This document shows positions 57,431 to 64,000 of a DNA stretch of 64,000 nucleotides, piece after piece. The notes under the pieces are model-generated. The model saw only the letters and a program-made list of their open reading frames with translations. It was not told the origin of the DNA and searched no databases. Source of the stretch: Bacteroidales bacterium (GTDB lineage Bacteria > Bacteroidota > Bacteroidia > Bacteroidales > Paludibacteraceae). Where the stretch lies: assembly GCA_004557405.1 (NCBI GenBank), contig SFDZ01000008.1, positions 22,134 to 86,133 of the forward strand, given 5' to 3'. Made by a program: the position numbers and the translations under genes. Within the stretch, counting starts at the first letter, position 1, and each line of letters starts with the position of its first letter.

Positions 57431-60400
57431 ATGAGAAAATTTACGTTAATCTTGACAGGCTTGTTGCTCGCATGCGTAGGAGCATTCGCGCAAATCAAGG
57501 GTACCGTCGTTACCGAAGAAGACGGTGAGCCTGTAATCGGCGCATCTATTATGGTGAAAGGTACCACGGTTGGTACCATTTCGGATGTAGATGGCACGTT
57601 TGAAGTTTCAGCCTCGGCAGGCGATGTGTTGGTGGTGTCGTACATCGGTATGGCCACGCAGGAAGTCCCGGCTGCCAACGGCATGGTCATCTCACTGCAA
57701 AGTTCGGCTACCGAATTGGAAGAGGTAATGGCCGTTGCCTATGGTACAACAACCAAAAAAGCATTTACCGGTGCTGCTCAATCGAAACGCGGCGAAGACT
57801 TGGCTAAAATGCAGGTTTCTGATGTATCGAAATCGCTCGATGGCGCCATGTCGGGCGTGCAAGTAGTGTCGAGTAGCGGTCAGCCGGGCGAATCGGCCTC
57901 CATCCGCATTCGTGGTGTAGGCTCTATTTCGGCCTCGCAAAGCCCGCTTATCGTTGTGGACGGTATTCCCTACGAAGGCTCGCTGAACTCGATTCCGACA
58001 CAAGATATTGCCTCGCTGACGGTATTGAAAGATGCTGCTGCTAACTCTATGTATGGTGCGCGCGGCTCGAATGGTGTAATCCTTATTACAACCAAACGTG
58101 GCGAAACGGGCAAAGTAAACGTAAACCTCGAAGTACGTGTCGGTGGCAACATGCGTGGTGTGCCAACCTACGACATCATTACCGCCCCGGGCGACTATTA
58201 CGAAATGATGTGGGAAGCATCGCGCAATGCCTATTTGTCGAGCGGATCGTCTTATCTGGCTTCGGGCATTGCAGCCTCGAACGACTTGATCAAAAACCTC
58301 GGGTATAATATTTATCAGGGTGTGTCCGATACCGAACTCATCAATCCGTTTACAGGACGTTTGTCGTCGAAAGCTCAGCAACTGAAATGGACTGACAATT
58401 GGTTGAGCGAACCTTTCCAAACCGGCTTGCGTCAGGAATACAACCTGAACATCAGCGGCGGTACGGACAAAACAAATTACTATATATCAGCAGGTTACCT
58501 CGACGATAATGGTTATATCGTTAATTCCGGCTTCCAACGTTTCAACGTGCGTGCCAAAGTGGAACAAGAGGTGGCCAAATGGTTGAAAGTGGGTGTAAAC
58601 GCATCGTATGCACACACGAGCCAAGACTCGCCAACTTCGGGCGGCACGGCATACTCCAACTTGTTTATGTTCTCGCAGATGATTGCGCCGATTTATCCGG
58701 TCTATCTCTACAGCAAGGACGGTACGCCGCAATACAACGCCGACGGCTCGCGCAAATACGACTTCGGCGAAGGTGAAATGTTGCGTCCTTATGCTTCGAG
58801 GGCCAACCCGTTGGCTACCAACCAAGCCAATATCTATAATAGTGTGTGGGACAACTTGAACCTGCGCGGTTTCTTGGATTTCACGCTCTACAAAGGCTTG
58901 AAATTGGCCATCAACGCAAGTTACGACGTTTATAACATCAACGTCATCTCGTTCCAAACGCCGATAGGTGGCGATGCCAAAGACGTAAATGGTCGCGGTA
59001 CACGCACATCGCAACGCTACGAAGCGCTGAATACCAACCAATTGCTTACGTATGAAAATTCATTTGGCGAACATGGTTTGAATTTGCTCGTTGGTCATGA
59101 GTTCAAAATGGACAACTCGCAAGTGCTGACAGGTAGCAAATCGCAATTCTACGATCCCACCAACCCCGAACTCGAAAATGGTGGCGCTATCGACGGATTG
59201 ACTTCGTACACAAGCGGTTATCGTGTACAAGGTTTCATGGCGCGTGCCGAATACAACTTTGCTGAACGCTACTATGTATCTGCATCGTATCGTTGCGACG
59301 GATCGTCGTATTTTGCACCCGAATCCCGTTGGGGACACTTCTGGTCGGTAGGTGCCAGCTGGCGTATGAAAGAGGAGAGTTGGTTGCGCGATGTCGATGC
59401 CATTCACGACTTGAAAATCAAAGCAAGTTATGGTACGCAAGGTAACGACAATATTGGCGCAGGTGCTGCTCCTTACCTCGACCTCTATGCTTATTCGGTA
59501 ACCGATGGTGCCAGCCAACCGTCAGTCCATCTGGCACAACGCGGCAATCGCAAACTGACGTGGGAAAAGAGTAACAACCTGAACGTTGGTGTCGAATTGG
59601 GATTTGTCGATCGCTTGGACATCGAAGCCGACTTCTTTATCAAAGACACCAAAGACATGATCTACGCCAAACCGCTGCCGCCTTCGCAAGGCTCGCCATC
59701 GTCCATCTACACGAACGAAATGGACATGCGCAACATCGGTGTGGAAGTAACTTTGGGTGCAACGCTGGTAAAAACCCGCGATGTGAAATGGACTGTCGAT
59801 CTCAACTTGACACACTATAAAAATGCTTTGACACGTCTGCCCGAAGATAAACAAAGTCTGATTGACAAAGATGGTGGCTATCAAGCCGGTTCGTATTGGC
59901 GTTCGATTGGCGGAAGCATTTACGACTTCTACGATTATCACTATTTGGGCGTAGAACGCACTTCGGGTCTGCCGATGTACGAAGTTACCGAAAAAGATTA
60001 TCAGGAGGCCCAGGCACAAGCAGCCGAAGAGGGTATAGCTTTCGACGAATCGAAGTACGGTCAATTGGAAGATGGCACACGCTATGCCTACGAAACCGGT
60101 AACGCCTCGCAAGTGGTGCTTGGCAAAACGGCCATCCCCGATCTCTACGGTGGTCTCTCCACTTCGTTGGAATTCTACGGCTTCGACCTGAACATCCAAA
60201 CCGCATTCCAAATAGGCGGTTATGTATATGACAGCTTCTACAAATCGTTGATGGGCGGTGGCGAATATGGCACCAACTGGCACAAGGACATTTTCAAACG
60301 CTGGACTCCGACCAACACCGACACCAATGTGCCGCGCGTCGAAGTCAACAAGCAAAGTCTTGGTCTGGATGGCGATGCCGTACTCACATCGGCCAGCTAT

Positions 60401-60616
60401 TTCAGCCTGCGCAACATCACGCTGGGATACTCGTTCCCCAAAAAATGGATGAACAAAGCCAAAATCAAAACGTTGCGCCTCTATGTGGTTGCCGACAATA
60501 TCGCTTTGGCTACGGCACGCAAAGGTTTGGATCCGCGTCAAAGTTTCTCCGGCGCAACAGACTACAACTATTCTGCCATGGCTACAGTGTCCGGCGGTAT
60601 AACAATCGGTTTCTAA
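57431..60616 (+). CDS. SusC/RagA family TonB-linked outer membrane protein
   Basis: A 1,061-residue outer membrane transporter. It has a signal peptide (cleavage after AFA, ~residue 20), a carboxypeptidase D-like regulatory domain (~22-100, GEPVIGASIMVKGTTVGT; VDGTFEVSASAGD), a TonB box region (ELEEVMAVAYGT), a plug domain (ADAMSG-like DGAMSGVQVVSSSG; IRIRGVGSISASQSPLIVVD; DAAANSMYGARGSNGVI) and a long barrel ending in a hydrophobic strand (SGGITIGF). This is the standard SusC/RagA plan. The partner SusD-like gene begins 22 nt downstream. Substrate unknown: no glycan-degrading enzyme is in view. Confidence 0.95.
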   Translation: MRKFTLILTGLLLACVGAFAQIKGTVVTEEDGEPVIGASIMVKGTTVGTISDVDGTFEVSASAGDVLVVSYIGMATQEVPAANGMVISLQSSATELEEVMAVAYGTTTKKAFTGAAQSKRGEDLAKMQVSDVSKSLDGAMSGVQVVSSSGQPGESASIRIRGVGSISASQSPLIVVDGIPYEGSLNSIPTQDIASLTVLKDAAANSMYGARGSNGVILITTKRGETGKVNVNLEVRVGGNMRGVPTYDIITAPGDYYEMMWEASRNAYLSSGSSYLASGIAASNDLIKNLGYNIYQGVSDTELINPFTGRLSSKAQQLKWTDNWLSEPFQTGLRQEYNLNISGGTDKTNYYISAGYLDDNGYIVNSGFQRFNVRAKVEQEVAKWLKVGVNASYAHTSQDSPTSGGTAYSNLFMFSQMIAPIYPVYLYSKDGTPQYNADGSRKYDFGEGEMLRPYASRANPLATNQANIYNSVWDNLNLRGFLDFTLYKGLKLAINASYDVYNINVISFQTPIGGDAKDVNGRGTRTSQRYEALNTNQLLTYENSFGEHGLNLLVGHEFKMDNSQVLTGSKSQFYDPTNPELENGGAIDGLTSYTSGYRVQGFMARAEYNFAERYYVSASYRCDGSSYFAPESRWGHFWSVGASWRMKEESWLRDVDAIHDLKIKASYGTQGNDNIGAGAAPYLDLYAYSVTDGASQPSVHLAQRGNRKLTWEKSNNLNVGVELGFVDRLDIEADFFIKDTKDMIYAKPLPPSQGSPSSIYTNEMDMRNIGVEVTLGATLVKTRDVKWTVDLNLTHYKNALTRLPEDKQSLIDKDGGYQAGSYWRSIGGSIYDFYDYHYLGVERTSGLPMYEVTEKDYQEAQAQAAEEGIAFDESKYGQLEDGTRYAYETGNASQVVLGKTAIPDLYGGLSTSLEFYGFDLNIQTAFQIGGYVYDSFYKSLMGGGEYGTNWHKDIFKRWTPTNTDTNVPRVEVNKQSLGLDGDAVLTSASYFSLRNITLGYSFPKKWMNKAKIKTLRLYVVADNIALATARKGLDPRQSFSGATDYNYSAMATVSGGITIGF

Positions 60617-60638
60617 ATTTTATAAAAACAATAGAATC

Positions 60639-62168
60639 ATGAAAAGAAACAAAATATTAGTAGCACTCTTGGCCACATTTGCATTGGTGGCTTGCGATTC
60701 CGATTATCTGTCGGTACAAGATACTTCGACCATCACGGCTGACAAGTATCAGGAAATCGTCAAAGCGGATCCTTCCGTTTTGCAAAACTCGGTTAGCGCC
60801 TTATATACAACGCTTTATGAGTATTCGTACTCAGGCTATGAAACACACGACGATGCCGGCATCGGAGCCATTTTCTTGGCCTCGGATCACATGGGCGAAG
60901 ATGTGGTGCAAACCAAAAGCCACTGGTACACCTACGACTATCAATTGGATTTCCGCTTGGAAAATTACCGTCGTCCGTATGGCACTTGGAAAACCCTTTA
61001 CACCGTCATCGGACAAGCCAACGACGTAATCGCCTTGGTGGACCTCGATGCTGTGAACAGTACCGCGAACGACGCTACCATCAAAACCTTGCGTTATAGT
61101 TACGGACAAGCTTTGGCTATGCGTGCATACGCCTATATGTTCTTGGTACAGATTTTCCAAAATCCGTTTACCGCCGCTCCCGATGCTTCGGGCGCACACA
61201 TCAATTTGGACAAAAAGGCTGTGCCGCTCTATTATGCTTCGAACGAACCGAACGAGTCCGACTACTCGCGCGGCACGGTGGGCAAGGTATTGACCTCGAT
61301 TGAACAAGACCTGCTCACGGCCGAACGTATGTTGGATGGTTATGCACGCGCTACAAAAAGCGAAGTCGATGCACATGTGGTGGACGGCTTGCTGGCACGC
61401 TACTACCTGACAACCGGCGCGTGGGACAAAGCAGCCGACTATGCCAAGAAAGCAGTCGCAGGCTTCACGCTGATGGAAAAAGAGGAGTTGCTCACCGGCG
61501 GATTTGTCGATATATCGTCCAAAGAGTGGATTTGGGGCTTCGACATCGCCACACAGGAGTTGTCGCTCGTATATGTTTCGTGGTATTCGCACATCTCCAA
61601 CATCGCTCCGGGCTATGCCGGCGCAGGCCATGCACCGCGTGCTATCGATCGCCGGCTGTACGAGCAGATCGATACCACCGACTACCGCAAAGCGTGGTTC
61701 AATGGCCCGAAAGGCGACAAAACACAACCGACCGAAGCCGCACAAGGTGCCTACGCCAGCCTGAAATTTGGCGACGACGGCAACTGGACGATGGACTACC
61801 CCTATATGCGTGCAGCCGAAATGTATCTGATCGAAGCCGAAGCGTTGGCACGCCAAGGCAACGAAACAGGTGCTGCCGAGGCCTTGAAACCATTGATGGA
61901 GAAACGCTGCAGTGCGTGGGATAAAACAGCGGTATCGGTGGACGATGTGCTGCTGCAACGCCGCATCGAATTGTGGGGCGAAGGTTTCTCGCTCTTCGAC
62001 CTGAAACGCAACTACCGCGGCATCGACCGCACATACAATGGCACCAATCACCGTGCGCCTGACGGTCTGCTGAAAGTGGATGCCGGCGATGTGCGCTGGA
62101 CCTATCAAATTCCGTTGAGCGAATTGCAGGAAAATTCGGACATCAACTCGGCCGATCAAAACCCGTAA
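60639..62168 (+). CDS. SusD/RagB family nutrient-binding lipoprotein
   Basis: A 509-residue lipoprotein (lipobox VAC, ~residue 19) of the SusD/RagB family. It is largely helical with tetratricopeptide-like pairs (e.g. YGQALAMRAYAYMFLVQIF; ADYAKKAVAGFTLM) and the conserved C-terminal block with AEMYLIEAEALARQG and RRIELWGEGFSLFDLKR. It sits on the outer face of the SusC pore and captures substrate. The gap to the next gene is 45 nt, so a single operon is likely. Confidence 0.94.
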   Translation: MKRNKILVALLATFALVACDSDYLSVQDTSTITADKYQEIVKADPSVLQNSVSALYTTLYEYSYSGYETHDDAGIGAIFLASDHMGEDVVQTKSHWYTYDYQLDFRLENYRRPYGTWKTLYTVIGQANDVIALVDLDAVNSTANDATIKTLRYSYGQALAMRAYAYMFLVQIFQNPFTAAPDASGAHINLDKKAVPLYYASNEPNESDYSRGTVGKVLTSIEQDLLTAERMLDGYARATKSEVDAHVVDGLLARYYLTTGAWDKAADYAKKAVAGFTLMEKEELLTGGFVDISSKEWIWGFDIATQELSLVYVSWYSHISNIAPGYAGAGHAPRAIDRRLYEQIDTTDYRKAWFNGPKGDKTQPTEAAQGAYASLKFGDDGNWTMDYPYMRAAEMYLIEAEALARQGNETGAAEALKPLMEKRCSAWDKTAVSVDDVLLQRRIELWGEGFSLFDLKRNYRGIDRTYNGTNHRAPDGLLKVDAGDVRWTYQIPLSELQENSDINSADQNP

Positions 62169-62213
62169 TTGTAGAAAAATAGTATAAACAAAAAAAACAA
62201 AAGGATAGAAACT

Positions 62214-63191
62214 ATGAAAAGTTTATTGAAAATGGCAGCATTTGCCGCGCTGATTGCTACATTTGCCGCGTGCGACGAATCGCCCGTGAAAAGCGATTAC
62301 GATCCGGTTGCCGACCCTACGCAAGCACCACAAGGGGTCTTAACCTACGATGCTGATGTCTATCAAACCAAAGTGCGTTTGAGCGGTAAAGTGTCCGATT
62401 ATGCCAACTTGGTGGACTACGGATTTATTTGCTGCATCGATACTGTATTGGATCAAGTTGGAGGCGATTTCAGAGAAGCACTGATAAATGGTGCCTTGAG
62501 CAAACAACACATAGTCTCAATGAAAGGTGTTGCCGATGCTGACGAGTTCATTTTTGTATCAGATGAATACGATGCAAATGCAGAGTATTATTATACCACT
62601 TATGCGCAAAATTATAACGGCATTACTTGTGGCGATCCCGTGTTGTTCGAAACCGGTGCCTTGTACAAAGGCGTTTACAACCTCTCCGCTTCGTCTTCCG
62701 AAGCAGATTGGGAGGAGATCTCGTATGTGATGGCACTTGGTGAAGACCCTGTTCGCCCGTTTGAATTTGTGCAAGACGGTATGACAAAAGCCGGTAGTTT
62801 TGTGTCGTACGCCAAAGCCGGTCCTAACAAATACAAACCGGATAACTGGCTGGTATTTAAATCGGATTTGGGCGTGGCTATGCAGTTCTCCTATTTGGTG
62901 AAACCCTTGGCTACAAAGGCAACATCGTTTCACGAACGTTACCAAATCTTAATTTCAAAAGACTCGATCACTGCCGACAACTACGCGGCTGCCGAAATCT
63001 TGGTGGATTATACGTTTGTACCTGACACGGTAATCAACGAAGATGGTTCCGAATCGTTGGTCGTACCCGAAGTCGGTGTCGAAGTCATTGACATCCCGCA
63101 GGAGTATGAATATTCGAAGGCTTGGATTGCTATTCGCCATTTCGATACCTATACGCAGGGATTGTCGGTGAATGCCGTGAAATTATATTAA
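62214..63191 (+). CDS. Exported lipoprotein, third gene of the SusC/SusD operon
   Basis: A 325-residue lipoprotein (lipobox AAC, ~residue 20). I do not recognise the family with certainty. The N-terminal part (~30-130) looks like a fibronectin/DUF-type beta-sandwich (VRLSGKVSDYANLVDYGF; EYYYTTYAQNYNGITCGDPV), and the rest is beta-rich. Such genes next to SusD often encode further surface-exposed binding proteins. It has clear co-direction and short spacing with SusD and the next gene. Substrate unknown. Confidence 0.7.
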   Translation: MKSLLKMAAFAALIATFAACDESPVKSDYDPVADPTQAPQGVLTYDADVYQTKVRLSGKVSDYANLVDYGFICCIDTVLDQVGGDFREALINGALSKQHIVSMKGVADADEFIFVSDEYDANAEYYYTTYAQNYNGITCGDPVLFETGALYKGVYNLSASSSEADWEEISYVMALGEDPVRPFEFVQDGMTKAGSFVSYAKAGPNKYKPDNWLVFKSDLGVAMQFSYLVKPLATKATSFHERYQILISKDSITADNYAAAEILVDYTFVPDTVINEDGSESLVVPEVGVEVIDIPQEYEYSKAWIAIRHFDTYTQGLSVNAVKLY

Positions 63192-63239
63192 TTTCTTAGT
63201 GTTTATTTATATGATTGTTTAATTCTAAATTTTGAAAAG

Positions 63240-64000
63240 ATGAAAAAGGTATTTTGTACTCTTTCTGTCTTATTGGCAACTTCAGTATTAGTGTTTGCCA
63301 ATGCTCCGAAGACCTTTGGTCTTATGAACAAATCGCACAAGGTTGTGATAACGAATGATGCTGCACAAAAAGCACCTGCACAAAAAACAGTAACAACCAA
63401 TCAAGGCGATACTATTTATGCCGATGATTTCGAAGGTGAAACCACCGATTGGACAGTGGACTCTTTAGAAATGACAGACCTTACGCAATTAGGTTTGGCG
63501 GATGATGTTGTAGGTTGCCCCGGTTGTTTTGAGGCATTCAGCGGATCGCAGTTTTTGATCTCGGGTTATTCTCAGACCCGCGATGTAAAAACTTACATTA
63601 AATCTCCGAAAATTGTAGTGCCTGCCGGTACTTATTGGGTTTCGGCCTATTTTATGACCGGTGGTTCAGATTATCCATGTTCCGCTAAATTCTTATATGG
63701 CACATCGGCTGATCCTGCTTCTCAAAAGGAAATCATTGCTTTCGACGAGAGCAGCGTAAGCCAAGAATGGACCCTGTTGAAATATCAAATCACGGTTGAT
63801 GCCGAATCGGCACTCTATTTCACATTGGTGTCTGAAATGGCCAAAATGACAGGCACTTCCGGTGGTTGGTTTGTTGCTATGGAAGATTTCCGCATCACGA
63901 AATCGGAAGTATTTCCGCCTAAACCTCAAGTGAATGATGTCGTATTGAACATTTATGGAGCTGAGAGTGTTTATAGTGCATCTTCTGACTCTATCTATTT
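63240..64000 (+). CDS. Exported protein with choice-of-anchor-J-like domain (3' end outside window)
   Basis: The frame from ATG 63240 is open to the window end, ~253 residues. It has a signal peptide (cleavage after VFA, ~residue 20), then YADDFEGETTDWTVDSL and the later SGSQFLISGYSQTRDVKTYI, IKSPKIVVPAGTYWVSAYF and GGWFVAMEDFRIT. These fit jelly-roll choice-of-anchor-J (adhesin-like) domains. Found 48 nt after the previous gene. C-terminal anchor or sorting signal is not visible. Confidence 0.75.
   Translation, partial: MKKVFCTLSVLLATSVLVFANAPKTFGLMNKSHKVVITNDAAQKAPAQKTVTTNQGDTIYADDFEGETTDWTVDSLEMTDLTQLGLADDVVGCPGCFEAFSGSQFLISGYSQTRDVKTYIKSPKIVVPAGTYWVSAYFMTGGSDYPCSAKFLYGTSADPASQKEIIAFDESSVSQEWTLLKYQITVDAESALYFTLVSEMAKMTGTSGGWFVAMEDFRITKSEVFPPKPQVNDVVLNIYGAESVYSASSDSIY

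Noticed and set aside
1..64000. CRISPR arrays, insertion sequences, prophage or integrated elements
   Set aside because: No regularly spaced repeats, transposase, integrase or inverted terminal repeats were seen on reading the window.

Overview
The window reads as a chromosomal stretch from a member of the order Bacteroidales (phylum Bacteroidota). The reasons are: many promoters of the Bacteroidota type (TTTG or TTG, about 18-20 nt, then TAnnTTTG); starts preceded by A-rich sequence without Shine-Dalgarno motifs; a SusC/SusD pair; a cobalamin-riboswitch BtuB/BtuG locus; a type IX secretion style C-terminal domain; and RpoB, RpoC, S16, S9 and L13 sequences typical of the order. I cannot fix the family. 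No insertion sequence, prophage, CRISPR array or rRNA was seen.

Layout. Positions 1-7.1 kb hold the end of rpoB and all of rpoC; rpoC carries a frame break at 3603 that looks like a 19-nt loss. Positions 7.2-14.2 kb hold rimP, nusA, infB, cvpA, a small haem-type membrane protein and nspC, closed by a terminator shared with tRNA-Leu. Positions 14.2-18.9 kb hold tRNA-Leu, priA, tRNA-Ala and a DEAD-box helicase. Positions 19-35 kb are an exopolysaccharide region: an initiating sugar-phosphate transferase, then a 9-kb minus-strand chain of overlapping genes (flippase, polymerase, four glycosyltransferases, UDP-galactopyranose mutase, MarC, WbqC, IlvE), and on the plus strand rmlB, a Wza-type lipoprotein and a Wzz-type protein without kinase. 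The housekeeping genes gap and rpsP lie inside this region. Positions 35-41.1 kb hold rplM-rpsI, rpsB-tsf and the lipid A genes lpxD-lpxC-lpxA; LpxC lacks the FabZ domain usually fused to it in this phylum.

Positions 41.2-45.5 kb are a five-gene minus-strand operon of exported proteins of unknown function, with two paralogous small proteins, a DUF6175-like protein and a protein with a FlgT-like C-terminal segment. It is the best candidate here for an undescribed system. Just upstream lie a 70-residue HTH protein and a well-delimited ~215-nt small RNA with a long 6S-like hairpin. Positions 46.1-50.3 kb hold ung, an ABC-F ATPase, a small membrane protein and a secreted Ntn-type amidase. Positions 50.3-54.8 kb are the vitamin B12 uptake operon (riboswitch, btuB, btuG, a T9SS-type surface protein). 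Positions 54.8-56.9 kb hold tdk, a conserved hypothetical gene and rsmI. From 57.3 kb to the end is a SusC/SusD nutrient uptake operon with two further exported proteins, the last cut by the window end.

Recurring patterns: genes in a unit often overlap by four bases (ATGA), and at least two loci have a terminator hairpin whose loop and U-tract also form the -33 box and spacer of the next promoter.
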